Positions 48,430-57,526 are shown, counted from the stretch's first letter. The stretch is DNA of 64,000 bases from an uncultured Pelagibacteraceae bacterium (GCA_902550805.1 CACDAL010000002.1:1-64000), one strand, 5' to 3'. Made by a program: numbers and translations. Notes: generated by a model not told the origin, from the letters alone.

Positions 48430-49419
48430 ATGAATAGTGAAAACATATCAAAAAAAATTCTACATTGGTATGATAATAATAAAAGGTTCTTACCTTGGAG
48501 AAAAAAGGTTTATAAAAAACAGAGAGAATATTTTACTTTAGTAAGTGAGTTTATGCTTCAACAAACTCAGGTGAAAACAGTAATACCTTATTTTATTAAT
48601 TTTATAGATAAAATTCCAAATCTAAATAGTCTAGCCAAAGTAAACGATAATCAATTGATGAGATGCTGGGAAGGCCTAGGTTATTATTCAAGAGCCAGAA
48701 ATTTAAAAAAAACGGCTATTAATATTTTAAAAGATTATAAAGGTAAATTGCCCAACACAATTGATAAACTGAAATCATTACCTGGAATAGGCGATTATAC
48801 TTCGAGAGCAATAATGGCTATTGTTTTTAATAAAAAAATAATTCCATTAGATGGAAATGTTGAAAGAATATTAAAAAGAGTTTTTTATTTAAAAAAAGAA
48901 AAAGAAATCACAAAAGAGTATTTAACTAGTAAAAAATATTTTTTTGGAACATCAAATCGATCTAGTGATTATGCTCAAGCAATTATGGAAATTGGAGCCT
49001 TGGTGTGCAAACCTGTCAATCCTTTATGTTTGAAGTGTCCGATATCAGAAAATTGTATTTCTTTTAGAAAAAAAGATTTTGAAATTAAAACAAAAAATAA
49101 ATTTAATAAAATAAAATATTTTGAAGCAAAAATTTATGAGAAGAATAATAAATATTTGTTAATAAAAAATGACAAATTTAATTTTTTGAAAAATATGCCT
49201 ATTTTCCCAATGCAAGAAGTTAAAGAAAAAAAATATAAATTTTCAAATAATAAAAAAATTAATATTAAATTATCTAATATGGATATGAAAATAATTTTGA
49301 ATAAAATTGATAAATTTCCAAATTTAACAAATAAAATTTTACTAGAAAAAGATAATTCTCAATCAAAAATTTTACCTTCTTTTACAAAAAAAATATTTAG
49401 ATCAATCCATAAAATATAA
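48430..49419 (+). CDS. mutY: A/G-specific adenine DNA glycosylase
   Basis: It removes A mispaired with 8-oxoG. I use ATG 48430 (MNSENISKK); the track TTG at 48385 would extend into the dciA gene. The 329-residue protein has RFLPWRKK, MLQQTQVKTVIPY, the helix-hairpin-helix LPGIGDYTSRAI (about 117-128), the catalytic Asp in PLDGNVER, and the 4Fe-4S cysteines CKPVNPLCLKCPISENC. The C-terminal 8-oxoG recognition domain is divergent and Lys rich. Confidence 0.96.
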   Translation: MNSENISKKILHWYDNNKRFLPWRKKVYKKQREYFTLVSEFMLQQTQVKTVIPYFINFIDKIPNLNSLAKVNDNQLMRCWEGLGYYSRARNLKKTAINILKDYKGKLPNTIDKLKSLPGIGDYTSRAIMAIVFNKKIIPLDGNVERILKRVFYLKKEKEITKEYLTSKKYFFGTSNRSSDYAQAIMEIGALVCKPVNPLCLKCPISENCISFRKKDFEIKTKNKFNKIKYFEAKIYEKNNKYLLIKNDKFNFLKNMPIFPMQEVKEKKYKFSNNKKINIKLSNMDMKIILNKIDKFPNLTNKILLEKDNSQSKILPSFTKKIFRSIHKI

Positions 49420-50552
49420 TGAAAAAAATAGCAATTATTGGAGCAGGATTTTCAGGATTATATCTTGCTAATTTACTGGAAATGGATTCTAACTTTGATT
49501 ACAAAATTTATGAAAAACGTCAAAAACTTAATTTAGAAGAAGGTTATGGAATACAGCTTTCAGTTAATAGCATTAAACTACTAAATAAAATTGGTTTTAA
49601 AAGTATACCGGCTCACCAAATTTATTATCCTAATAAAGTAAATTTTTTTGATGCAAAAAATAACAATAAAATCTGCGATATAGATATTGCCAGATTTAAT
49701 GAAGAAAATAATCGCTACACTACTTTAAAAAGATCTACTTTAATAAAATTTTTGTGTGACAAGGTTCCAGATAGTAAAATTAATTACAATATTGAGTTAA
49801 AAGATGTTGAACATAGCGAAAAATTAATTGCTAATTTTTCCAATAATTTAAATGAGAATTTTGATTATATTGTTGTATCTGATGGTGTTTTTTCTAATAC
49901 AAAATCAATTATTGCAGGAAAGAATATAAGTCCGAAGTTTTTTAAATCAGTAGCCTTAAGAGGTAATATAAAATCACACAATAATTCAGATATTTCAATA
50001 TTTATGGGTCCAAATTTTCATTTTGTAATTTATCCAGTTAATCAAAATAAGGAATATAATTTTGTATCTATAATTAAAAAAAATTTATCACAAAAACAGG
50101 TTGAAGATGAAAAATTGTTCAAAAATAATGATTTTTTACAATCTCTTATTAGTCATATTAATCAAAATGCTTTTATAGATTTAAACGATAATTTAGAAAA
50201 TATTAAAGCTTTTCCAATTTTTGTAAGTGAAAAATTAGAAATTGTTAATAGAAAAAATGTATTTTTTGTTGGAGATGCTTTATTTTCTTTTCCGCCTTCA
50301 TTTGCTCAGGGTGCTTCGCAGTCAATTGAGGCATCAAATGATTTATTTGAAGATATTAAAAACGACAGTGATAGATATTACAAACAGAGAATAAATAAAA
50401 TTAAATCTGTTAATTGGAGGTCAAAATTAAATCATTTGGCTTTTCATCTCAAAAATCCATTTTTTACTTTTATAAGAAACATTTCTTTAAAATATTTGAC
50501 TAAAAATGAAAGATTTCTAAAAAATTATTTGGGTAAAATTTACAGAAATTAA
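49419..50552 (+). CDS. FAD-dependent monooxygenase (UbiH/PHBH superfamily)
   Basis: The 377-residue flavoprotein has IIGAGFSGLYLANLLE at the N-terminus (FAD site, about 5-20) and VFFVGDALFSFPPSFAQGASQSIEA (split here as VGDALFS and QGASQSIEA, about 285-310), the second FAD motif. It is an aromatic-hydroxylase type enzyme. Ubiquinone hydroxylation is one option, but catabolic or other use is equally possible. It begins on the last base of the mutY stop (TAATG) and its stop overlaps convergent ccrM. Confidence 0.83.
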   Translation: MKKIAIIGAGFSGLYLANLLEMDSNFDYKIYEKRQKLNLEEGYGIQLSVNSIKLLNKIGFKSIPAHQIYYPNKVNFFDAKNNNKICDIDIARFNEENNRYTTLKRSTLIKFLCDKVPDSKINYNIELKDVEHSEKLIANFSNNLNENFDYIVVSDGVFSNTKSIIAGKNISPKFFKSVALRGNIKSHNNSDISIFMGPNFHFVIYPVNQNKEYNFVSIIKKNLSQKQVEDEKLFKNNDFLQSLISHINQNAFIDLNDNLENIKAFPIFVSEKLEIVNRKNVFFVGDALFSFPPSFAQGASQSIEASNDLFEDIKNDSDRYYKQRINKIKSVNWRSKLNHLAFHLKNPFFTFIRNISLKYLTKNERFLKNYLGKIYRN

Positions 50553-51622
50553 TTTGAAGATCTCAATCTTTGTCTAAGTTCATCGATAGGTTTTAATGAG
50601 TTGCCAGATTGATAATACCAAAAAGTCCAACCATTACAACTTTCTGCGCCAATAATTTTTGCTGCAACTTTATGAATTGATCCTTCGGATTCTTGATATT
50701 TTATACTTCCGTCAACCAAAATTTTTGCATTTATCTTTTTCTTTTGATCATATATTTCAGTTCCGGGCTTTATTACACCCATTTCAACTAGCGATCCAAA
50801 TGGTATTCTGGGTTTTGATTTATTATTTTGTAAAGTATCTAATAATTCATTTTCAATTAATTTTGTATTTTTAAGTCTTTTTTCGGCCGCCTCGAAATAT
50901 TTTTTTTCTTTTTCAATTCCAAGATAATTTCTACCTAATTTTTTTGATACAGCAGCGGTAGTTCCAGAACCTAAAAAAGGGTCTAGAACAAAATCGTTTT
51001 TATTAGATGATGCCAATATAATTCTATGAAGTAATGATTCCGGTTTCTGAGTAGAGTGTACTTTTTTTCCATTATTTTTTAATCTTTCGTTGCCATTGCA
51101 AATCGGAAGATTCCAAGTAGATCTCATTTGAAGATCGTCATTTAAGCATTTAAGTGATTGATAATTGAAAGTATATTTTGAATTTTCACTCTTAGATGCC
51201 CAAATCAGAGTTTCATGAGCATTTGTAAATCTTGTTCCTCTAAAATTTGGCATTGGATTATTTTTATTCCAAATGACATCATTTAATATCCAAAATCCCA
51301 GATCTTGAATTTTGCTACCTACTCTAAATATATTATGATAACTTCCTATTACCCAAATAGTTCCATCTTTTTTTAAAATACGTTTACATTCCAAAAGCCA
51401 TTTTGATGTAAATTCATCATAACTTTTAAAATTTTCAAACTTATCCCATTTATCATTTACAGCATCCACTTTAGAAGAATCTGGTCTGCTTAATTCTTTT
51501 TTTAACTGTAAATTATAAGGAGGATCAGCAAAGATTAAATCAAAACTTTCATTGGGAATTTTTTTCAATTCTTTTAGACTATCGCCATTAATAACTTTAT
51601 TTTTTAATTTTGAATTAATCAT
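50549..51622 (-). CDS. ccrM: CcrM-type adenine DNA methyltransferase (GANTC)
   Basis: I start at ATG 51622 (MINSKLKNKVIN), giving 357 residues like Caulobacter CcrM; the track start adds 14 residues. Seen are DPPYNLQL (about 34-41), the SAM motif LDPFLGSGTTAA (about 215-226) and the C-terminal CcrM/RAMA-like domain with SIHKVAAK and NGWTFWYY. It methylates A in GANTC in a cell-cycle-linked way in alphaproteobacteria. Four GANTC sites lie just upstream, suggesting control by its own methylation. Confidence 0.95.
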   Translation of the reverse strand: MINSKLKNKVINGDSLKELKKIPNESFDLIFADPPYNLQLKKELSRPDSSKVDAVNDKWDKFENFKSYDEFTSKWLLECKRILKKDGTIWVIGSYHNIFRVGSKIQDLGFWILNDVIWNKNNPMPNFRGTRFTNAHETLIWASKSENSKYTFNYQSLKCLNDDLQMRSTWNLPICNGNERLKNNGKKVHSTQKPESLLHRIILASSNKNDFVLDPFLGSGTTAAVSKKLGRNYLGIEKEKKYFEAAEKRLKNTKLIENELLDTLQNNKSKPRIPFGSLVEMGVIKPGTEIYDQKKKINAKILVDGSIKYQESEGSIHKVAAKIIGAESCNGWTFWYYQSGNSLKPIDELRQRLRSSN

Positions 51623-51639
51623 TTTATAAAAAACAATTA

Positions 51640-51716
51640 GACTCCAGCCAAGAGTCACCGTCAACCTGTGATTGAATTAATTTGAGTCTTATTGTTATCT
51701 TATTTTTTTTGGACTC
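51640..51716. promoter_or_regulatory. Cluster of four GANTC sites upstream of ccrM
   Basis: GACTC at 51640, GAGTC at 51652, GAGTC at 51684 and GACTC at 51712 all fall within 77 bp, starting 18 bp before the ccrM start codon. The first three are in the 72-bp gap and the last is in the end of rnhB. In AT-rich DNA a GANTC is expected only every few hundred bases. A methylation-sensitive promoter, as known for Caulobacter ccrM, is a good explanation. Confidence 0.6.
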
Positions 51717-52276
51717 AACATATTGTGTATAGGTTTAAATGATTTCCTATGAAATTTTGTTACACCATGTTTTTTAATAGACATAATATGGTCCTTTGTT
51801 CCATAGCCAGCATTTTTTGCCCAGTTATATTTTTTGAAATTTTTTGACAAATTTTCAACCAAACGATCTCTTGAAACTTTTGCAATTATCGATGCTGCTG
51901 AGATTTCAGAAATTTTTTGATCTCCTTTTATTATGCTTTTAAGTTTATAATTTTTTATTTCAGGAACTTTGTTTCCATCAATCAAAACTAATGTAGGTTT
52001 TTTTTTTAATTTTATAATCGCCCTTTTCATAGCAAGCAAACTAGCATTTAAAATGTTAAATTTTTCTATTTCACGTAAAGAAGCGGACCCAATAGCCCAA
52101 TACGAGTTTTTTTTAATATATTTTTCTAAAATTTCACGATTTTTTTTTGATAATTTTTTAGAATCTTTTAATTTTTTTTTATTTATATTTTTATTTAAAA
52201 TTACTGCTGCAGCATATACTGGGCCAATTAAGCTTCCTCTTCCAACTTCATCTACGCCAGCAATAATCTTTTTCAT
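51695..52276 (-). CDS. rnhB: Ribonuclease HII
   Basis: It removes RNA primers and single ribonucleotides from DNA. The 193-residue protein has AGVDEVGRGSLIGP (about 6-19, with the DEXGRG catalytic acids), VLIDGNKVP and AAASIIAKVSRD-like segment SAASIIAKVSRD. It is co-directional with ccrM; rnhB-ccrM proximity is common in alphaproteobacteria. The ATG overlaps the stop of the small membrane protein upstream (TAATG). Confidence 0.96.
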   Translation of the reverse strand: MKKIIAGVDEVGRGSLIGPVYAAAVILNKNINKKKLKDSKKLSKKNREILEKYIKKNSYWAIGSASLREIEKFNILNASLLAMKRAIIKLKKKPTLVLIDGNKVPEIKNYKLKSIIKGDQKISEISAASIIAKVSRDRLVENLSKNFKKYNWAKNAGYGTKDHIMSIKKHGVTKFHRKSFKPIHNMLSPKKIR

Positions 52277-52410
52277 TAAACAATGAAGAAATGGTAAATT
52301 AACAGACCGATAATTAACCCTTTAATGAAAGTTAACCATAACACAGCATAGTCTGATACATTAAACTTTTTTTGCATACATTTTATATATCTTTTATGTA
52401 ATTCTATCAT
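52276..52410 (-). CDS. Small single-span membrane protein (44 residues), not in ORF track
   Basis: An ATG-to-TAA frame of 45 codons on the - strand fills almost exactly the space between the uracil-DNA glycosylase and rnhB. Its stop shares a base with the rnhB ATG (TAATG), the coupling seen between many real genes here. The product has a basic N-terminal half (HKRYIKCMQKKF) and a hydrophobic helix at about 24-44 (FIKGLIIGLLIYHFF). I do not know a family. Position, coupling and a credible membrane helix make it a likely gene. Confidence 0.7.
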   Translation of the reverse strand: MIELHKRYIKCMQKKFNVSDYAVLWLTFIKGLIIGLLIYHFFIV

Positions 52411-52419
52411 TTTTAAATC

Positions 52420-53124
52420 TTATAGATTTATATTTAATTCATCAATTTTTTTTTTTATTTTTTTTAAGTCACTCCAAGAATATTTTTTTTGTTCGGGCTG
52501 TCTTAATAGATAAGCAGGATGAAAAGTAATCATACTAAGGTAAGTTTTATTTTTAATAATTATATCTTTCCAATTTCCTCTTTCTTTTGTAATTTTTATC
52601 CTAGATCCAAATAATGACTCCATTGCAGTGCTACCCATTAATATTAATATTTTAGGATCAATTATTGAAATATGTTTTCTTAAAAATTCTGAATACCTTG
52701 TTACTTCGGCTGGTTCTGGCTTTCTATTATTAGGCGGTCTGTAGTTAACAACATTAGTAATATAAACTTTCTCTCTTTCGATATTTATTGCTTTTAACAT
52801 TTTATTTAAAAGCATTCCGGCATCACCTACAAAAGGTTTTCCAATTTCATCTTCTTTCTGTCCCGGACCTTCACCAATAATCATAATTTGACTTTGATAA
52901 TCTCCATCACTAAATACCAATTTCTTAGAATTAGACTTTAATTCACAATTATTAATATTTTCAATTTCATTTCTTAATTCGCTTAACAGTTTTGATCTAT
53001 CTTCTAGTATTGGTTTAGTTTTAAATCTATTTATTGGCTTATCACTAAAAACATAATCAATATTATATGAATTGACTAATTCTGTGCTTATTATGTTATT
53101 TTGATTTTTATCTTCTAAGGTCAT
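52420..53124 (-). CDS. Uracil-DNA glycosylase, family 4-like, without Fe-S cysteines
   Basis: The 234-residue protein has the family motif GEGPGQKEDEIGKPFVG (about 79-95), NVVNYRPPNNRKPEPAE (about 125-141) and the C-terminal TFHPAYLLR. It removes uracil from DNA. Family 4 enzymes usually bind a 4Fe-4S cluster through four cysteines. Here the positions that are normally KCRPP and ExxxC read NYRPP and EVTRY, and only one Cys is present before the first motif. The cluster is therefore probably lost. It is divergent from the TPR gene with a 10-bp gap. Confidence 0.88.
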   Translation of the reverse strand: MTLEDKNQNNIISTELVNSYNIDYVFSDKPINRFKTKPILEDRSKLLSELRNEIENINNCELKSNSKKLVFSDGDYQSQIMIIGEGPGQKEDEIGKPFVGDAGMLLNKMLKAINIEREKVYITNVVNYRPPNNRKPEPAEVTRYSEFLRKHISIIDPKILILMGSTAMESLFGSRIKITKERGNWKDIIIKNKTYLSMITFHPAYLLRQPEQKKYSWSDLKKIKKKIDELNINL

Positions 53125-53134
53125 AAAATGTTGT

Positions 53135-54820
53135 ATGCGAATAAAAATAATTTTTATTTTATCATTCTTATTATATCAGACCACAGTTTATTCAAAAGTA
53201 AATGGAACTAACGATTTCAACCAGGAGTATTTATCAAAATATTTTTCCGCCTTACTTTATTATAATAATCAAAATAATGATAAAGCGCTTAAATACTTTA
53301 ATGAATCAAAAAAATTACTTCGACTACATAATAATTTTTTAAAAAAGTATGTTTTTGCATTGATTTTAGACGGTCAAGTTAAAAAAGCCATAGATCAAAT
53401 CAAAATTTCAAAAAATTCAAAAAATTCAAATTTTTTTGAAGCAAATCTTTTACTTGCATTAGATGGATTTAATAAAAAAAATTATAGACAGGTCAGAAAA
53501 ATATTAAATAAAATTAAAATTGACGAAGATGACGAACCTTATGAAGCAGTAATTTATAAAACATTGGAAAGCTATAATGATTTATTTTTAAATAGAAAAA
53601 TAGCAAAGCAAAATAATAATTTTGGAAAACTTAGCTTAATAACAAACGCATTTCAAAATTGCTATTTAGACACGAATATAACTAATTCACACTTTCTAAA
53701 TCTAATAAACACTGCTGAAGATGATTATTCTCGATATTTATTTTTTTATTTAGGAAATCTTATTGAAAATAAAGAATATAATATAGTAAATGAAATTTCC
53801 GCAACAATTGAACCTTTATCAAGCAGTCTATTAATTTCACAGTCAAAAAAATGGATTGAAGAAAATAAATTTCAAAAGTTTACTAACAATTTTTCTTGCA
53901 AAAACGAAAATCATCTCTTAAGTGAATTTTTTTTCTTAATTGCGAATTTATTTTCATCGAGAAAAGAATTTGAACAGTCCAATTTTTATCTTAGTTTGTC
54001 AAATTATTTAAATCCTAATTTTTCTTTTAACTTAACATTGCTTGTTCAAAATAATTATTTAAATAAAAACTTTGATGAAACAAATAGAATATTAAAAAAA
54101 TTAAATTTTAAAGATGAAATTTATTATTGGTATAAAACTAAAAAAATAGCTCAAATTTTATACGAACAAAAAAATGATGAAGCATCTTTAGAATTTATTG
54201 AAAAAAGATTTAACACTTTCAAAAATCCCTCAACTAAAATTTTATATGATTTGGCAAATATTTATAAAAAATTTGCTAAATACCAAAAGGCAATAAAATT
54301 TTATTCTATAGTCTTATCAAAATTAGATATTAACTCTCCAATTTATGCAGATGTTTTATATAGACGAGGTGGAAGTTTTGAGAGAATGGGACAATTTGAT
54401 AAATCGGATTCTGATTTGTTGTACTCATTGAAAATAATGCCGGGCGATCCTTATACTATGAATTATTTAGCTTATAGTTGGTTAGAAAGAAATTATAAAA
54501 TAGATACCGCAATTGAAATGCTCGAAGAGGCTTATAATAAGAAAAAAAATGATCCTTACATCACAGATTCTGTTGGATGGGGTTATTATCTTATCGGAGA
54601 TTACAGCAATGCAGAAAAATATTTAAAAAAAGCAGTAGAATTAATGCCTTATGATCCAATTGTTCATGATCATTACGGAGATGTACTTTGGAAATTAAAT
54701 AGAAAAATACAAGCTAAATATTTTTGGAAAAGTGTATTAGAGCTTGAAGATGCAGATGAAAAGATGAAAAAAAATATTCAGATTAAATTATTAAATGGAC
54801 TAAATAATTTAAATTCATGA
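53135..54820 (+). CDS. Exported tetratricopeptide-repeat protein
   Basis: The 561-residue protein has a signal peptide ending near TVYSK and then helical repeats over most of its length. The C-terminal part shows clear TPR units: KYQKAIKFYSIVLSKL, DADVLYRRGGSFERMGQFDKSD-like segment, DPYITDSVGWGYYLIGDYSNAEKYLKKAVELMP and HDHYGDVLWKLNRK, about 385-530. The pattern resembles alphaproteobacterial TPR proteins often found beside ispE. It may act as an envelope scaffold. It overlaps ispE by 4 bp. Confidence 0.85.
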   Translation: MRIKIIFILSFLLYQTTVYSKVNGTNDFNQEYLSKYFSALLYYNNQNNDKALKYFNESKKLLRLHNNFLKKYVFALILDGQVKKAIDQIKISKNSKNSNFFEANLLLALDGFNKKNYRQVRKILNKIKIDEDDEPYEAVIYKTLESYNDLFLNRKIAKQNNNFGKLSLITNAFQNCYLDTNITNSHFLNLINTAEDDYSRYLFFYLGNLIENKEYNIVNEISATIEPLSSSLLISQSKKWIEENKFQKFTNNFSCKNENHLLSEFFFLIANLFSSRKEFEQSNFYLSLSNYLNPNFSFNLTLLVQNNYLNKNFDETNRILKKLNFKDEIYYWYKTKKIAQILYEQKNDEASLEFIEKRFNTFKNPSTKILYDLANIYKKFAKYQKAIKFYSIVLSKLDINSPIYADVLYRRGGSFERMGQFDKSDSDLLYSLKIMPGDPYTMNYLAYSWLERNYKIDTAIEMLEEAYNKKKNDPYITDSVGWGYYLIGDYSNAEKYLKKAVELMPYDPIVHDHYGDVLWKLNRKIQAKYFWKSVLELEDADEKMKKNIQIKLLNGLNNLNS

Positions 54821-55665
54821 AATTTTACAAAATAAGATCTTACGCAAAAATAAATATTTCTCTTGGAGTTCTGGGAAGATTTTATTCAAAAAATCATAAA
54901 ATAGAAAGCTTAATATCATTTATTAGTTTGCATGATGATATTTTTATAAAAAAAATTAATAGCAAAAGCCACAAAATTGTTTTTGTGGGAAAATTTTCTA
55001 AACAAATTTCAAAAAATAATACAATTTATAATTTATTAAAAATTTTAGACAAAAATAAAAAATTAAAAAATCAAAAATTTTTAATTAAAGTTAATAAAAA
55101 AATTCCACAAAGATCAGGTATGGGAGGTGGCTCCATGAATGCCGCTCATATATTAAAGCATTTATTAAATAAGAAAAAAATAAAATTAAATTCCAAAGAA
55201 ATTCTGGAAATTTCTTCAAAAATTGGCTCAGATGTAATTCTTGGAATGAAAAGCAAAATATCAATTTTATTTGGAAATGGAACGATAAAACAAATTAAAA
55301 AAAATATAAATTTATTTACTTTGTTAGTTAAGCCAAATTTTGGTTGTTCGACAAAGATTATTTATAAAGGTGTAAAAAATTTTTCAAATAAAATATTTAA
55401 AAAAAATAAAAAAGTTGATTTAAAATATAAATTTTTATTAAATTTAAAAAATGATTTGGAAGTGCCGGCATTTAAAAAATATCCAGCTTTAAAAGAACTT
55501 AAGATATTTATGGAAAAGCTTGACAATGTATTATTTGTTAGAATGACAGGCTCTGGCTCAACTATTATTGCCTATTTTAATTCAAAAGAAACTGCCTTAA
55601 ATGCTAGAAAAATATTAAAGAAAAATTACAAAAAATATTGGTGTATTTTATCTAAAACTATATAA
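54817..55665 (+). CDS. ispE: 4-diphosphocytidyl-2-C-methyl-D-erythritol kinase
   Basis: This GHMP kinase is the fourth step of the MEP isoprenoid pathway. The 282-residue protein has SYAKINISLGV (about 6-16), the ATP loop RSGMGGGSMNAA (about 102-113) and MTGSGSTIIAYF near the end. It overlaps the TPR gene by 4 bp and is followed by tRNA-Gln. ispH, the last step of the same pathway, is in the crt-blh operon. Confidence 0.95.
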   Translation: MKFYKIRSYAKINISLGVLGRFYSKNHKIESLISFISLHDDIFIKKINSKSHKIVFVGKFSKQISKNNTIYNLLKILDKNKKLKNQKFLIKVNKKIPQRSGMGGGSMNAAHILKHLLNKKKIKLNSKEILEISSKIGSDVILGMKSKISILFGNGTIKQIKKNINLFTLLVKPNFGCSTKIIYKGVKNFSNKIFKKNKKVDLKYKFLLNLKNDLEVPAFKKYPALKELKIFMEKLDNVLFVRMTGSGSTIIAYFNSKETALNARKILKKNYKKYWCILSKTI

Positions 55666-55697
55666 AGTTTTTTTTTTGTGCTATACGAAATTAACTT

Positions 55698-55771
55698 TGG
55701 GGCGTAGCCAAGTGGTAAGGCAGCGGTTTTTGGTACCGCCATCCTAGGTTCGAATCCTAGCGCCCCAGCCA
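55698..55771 (+). tRNA. tRNA-Gln (anticodon TTG), CCA encoded
   Basis: The cloverleaf folds cleanly: acceptor TGGGGCG with CGCCCCA, D arm GCC/GGC, anticodon stem GCGGT/ACCGC around loop TTTTGGT with anticodon TTG, and T arm TCCTAGG-TTCGAAT-CCTA-like with the TTCGAAT loop. The discriminator is G, and CCA is encoded at 55769-55771. The next ORF begins 3 bases after the CCA. The gene lies between ispE and cca; ispE-tRNA clusters are common in proteobacteria. Confidence 0.95.
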
Positions 55772-55774
55772 ATT

Positions 55775-57049
55775 ATGAAATATTTTTTAAAACAAATTTT
55801 TGCTAGAAAAAAAAAATTAAATTTTAAAGATAAATCTTTTTTAGAGATTACAAAAACAACAAAAGTTTTAGAAATTTTTAGAGCTATATCAAACTATAAT
55901 GATTTAAGTGAAATAAGATATGTGGGAGGATGTGTAAGAAAAATACTTAATAATGAAAAATTTGATGATATTGATTTGGCCACAAACATTTTACCTGAAG
56001 AAGTTATAAAATGTTTAAAAAATAATAATATTAAATTTTACGAAACAGGAATAAAACACGGAACAATTACTGCAAATATTGAAGATAAAAATTTTGAAAT
56101 AACCTCTCTAAGGAAAGATATTTCTACAGATGGAAGACATGCAATTGTTAAGTTTACAAATAATTGGACTGAAGATGCATCAAGAAGAGATTTTACAATC
56201 AATTCAATATATTCAGATAAGGATGGAAACTTATTTGATCCTTATGACGGTTTAAAAGATCTAAAAAATGGATCAGTGATCTTTATAGGTGATCCAGAAA
56301 AAAGAATTAAAGAAGATTACTTAAGAATTTTAAGATATATAAGGTTTTTTCTGATCTATAGCAATAAAGAGCATAAATCAAATATAAAAAAAATCATCAA
56401 AAAAAATATTAGCGGTGTTATTAACCTATCAAAAGAAAGATTAATCAATGAATTGCAAAAACTATTACTTTCAAATGACCTTGTTAGGTTGTGTAAAGAT
56501 GAGTTTTCCAAAGAGATAATTTTACTTATTTTTCCTGAATTAAAAAATATAAATATTTTTAATAAACTTAGCAAGTATTCTAAAAATTTAATTCACAGTA
56601 AAGATTTTATTTTTTTAATATCTTTATTAATAATTGATGAAACCGACAATTCTGATTATTTTTTATATAAATATAATTTATCAAATGAATCCAAAAAAAG
56701 AGTTAATTTTTTAAAAGAAATTTATAGAAAATCAGCAGAGAAAAATACTTTTACAAAAAAAAATTTAGAAAAAATATTTTATTTTAATGGCAAATCATTT
56801 TTACAAGACATGATTGACTTTCAAATATTAAAATCAAAAAAAAATATAAAAAATCTTATTAAATTTAAAAAATATTTTAACAAAATTGAAAAACCATTAT
56901 TTCCCATAAAAACAATGAACATAATGCAAAAATATAATATTGAAGAAGGTATAGAGCTCGGTCAAAAACTAAAGATTCTAGAAAACTTATGGGTAGAAAA
57001 TAGTTTTAAAATTACCGATAAAGAAGTTGATAAAGTTTTTTTAAATTAG
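55775..57049 (+). CDS. cca: CCA tRNA nucleotidyltransferase (class II)
   Basis: It adds or repairs the CCA end of tRNA. The 424-residue protein has the nucleotidyltransferase motif VGGCVRKIL followed by DDIDLATN (about 51-72), [12 protein letters not shown] (about 131-142), [10 protein letters not shown], and [12 protein letters not shown], the class II signature. A poly(A) polymerase is the only close alternative. Its ATG lies 3 bases after the tRNA-Gln CCA, so any ribosome site falls inside the tRNA gene. The TAG stop overlaps greA by 4 bp. Confidence 0.93.
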   Translation: MKYFLKQIFARKKKLNFKDKSFLEITKTTKVLEIFRAISNYNDLSEIRYVGGCVRKILNNEKFDDIDLATNILPEEVIKCLKNNNIKFYETGIKHGTITANIEDKNFEITSLRKDISTDGRHAIVKFTNNWTEDASRRDFTINSIYSDKDGNLFDPYDGLKDLKNGSVIFIGDPEKRIKEDYLRILRYIRFFLIYSNKEHKSNIKKIIKKNISGVINLSKERLINELQKLLLSNDLVRLCKDEFSKEIILLIFPELKNINIFNKLSKYSKNLIHSKDFIFLISLLIIDETDNSDYFLYKYNLSNESKKRVNFLKEIYRKSAEKNTFTKKNLEKIFYFNGKSFLQDMIDFQILKSKKNIKNLIKFKKYFNKIEKPLFPIKTMNIMQKYNIEEGIELGQKLKILENLWVENSFKITDKEVDKVFLN

Positions 57050-57522
57050 GTATATTTAACATCCATTATTTCAAAATTTTTTACTCCAGCTGGAGTTGAT
57101 ATTTCTACTAAATCACCTTTATTTTTTCCTATAAGCCCTTTTCCAATAGGTGATTTAAAATAAATAAGTTTTTTTTTTATGTCAGCTTCATCTTTGCCAA
57201 CAATCTTATAATTTATTTTTTCGCTGGTATCCAAATTTTGCAAAAAAATAGTTGAACCAAAAATTATTTTTCCATCGTTATTAATCTTAGTAACATCAAT
57301 AACATTTGCTCTTGCAATGATATCTTCTATTTCTTGAACTCTTCCTTCATTATGAGATTGTTGTTCTTTAGCTGCGTGATATTCGGCATTTTCTTTAAGA
57401 TCTCCATGAGATCTAGCCTCAGCGATTGCAGCAACAATTTCAGGTCTTTTTTTTTCTTTTAAAAAAATAAGTTCTTCTTTTATTTTTTCCAAACCTTCAA
57501 CAGTTATTGGTTCTTTTTCCAT
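57046..57522 (-). CDS. greA: Transcription elongation factor GreA
   Basis: It stimulates RNA cleavage in stalled RNA polymerase. The ATG at 57522 gives the normal 158 residues ([18 protein letters not shown]); the track start adds 7. The N-terminal coiled-coil with [17 protein letters not shown] (about 33-49) holds the tip acidic residues, and the C-terminal FKBP-like domain includes [10 protein letters not shown]. It is 4 bp downstream of hemF. Confidence 0.96.
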   Translation of the reverse strand: MEKEPITVEGLEKIKEELIFLKEKKRPEIVAAIAEARSHGDLKENAEYHAAKEQQSHNEGRVQEIEDIIARANVIDVTKINNDGKIIFGSTIFLQNLDTSEKINYKIVGKDEADIKKKLIYFKSPIGKGLIGKNKGDLVEISTPAGVKNFEIMDVKYT

Positions 57523-57526
57523 AAGT

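Noticed and set aside
51604-51618. TTAA-N7-TTAA, a perfect match to the CtrA full-site consensus near the ccrM start
   Set aside because: It lies inside the first ccrM codons, and at this AT content such a pattern is expected about every 4-5 kb by chance, so it is not evidence for CtrA control by itself.
53405-53435. Short tandem ttcaaaaaa-type repeat in the TPR gene
   Set aside because: It encodes an in-frame Lys/Asn/Ser stretch and is a common product of AT-rich coding sequence, not a regulatory repeat.
55666-55697. T-run after ispE as a terminator
   Set aside because: A run of Ts is present but there is no stem before it, so it is not a factor-independent terminator.
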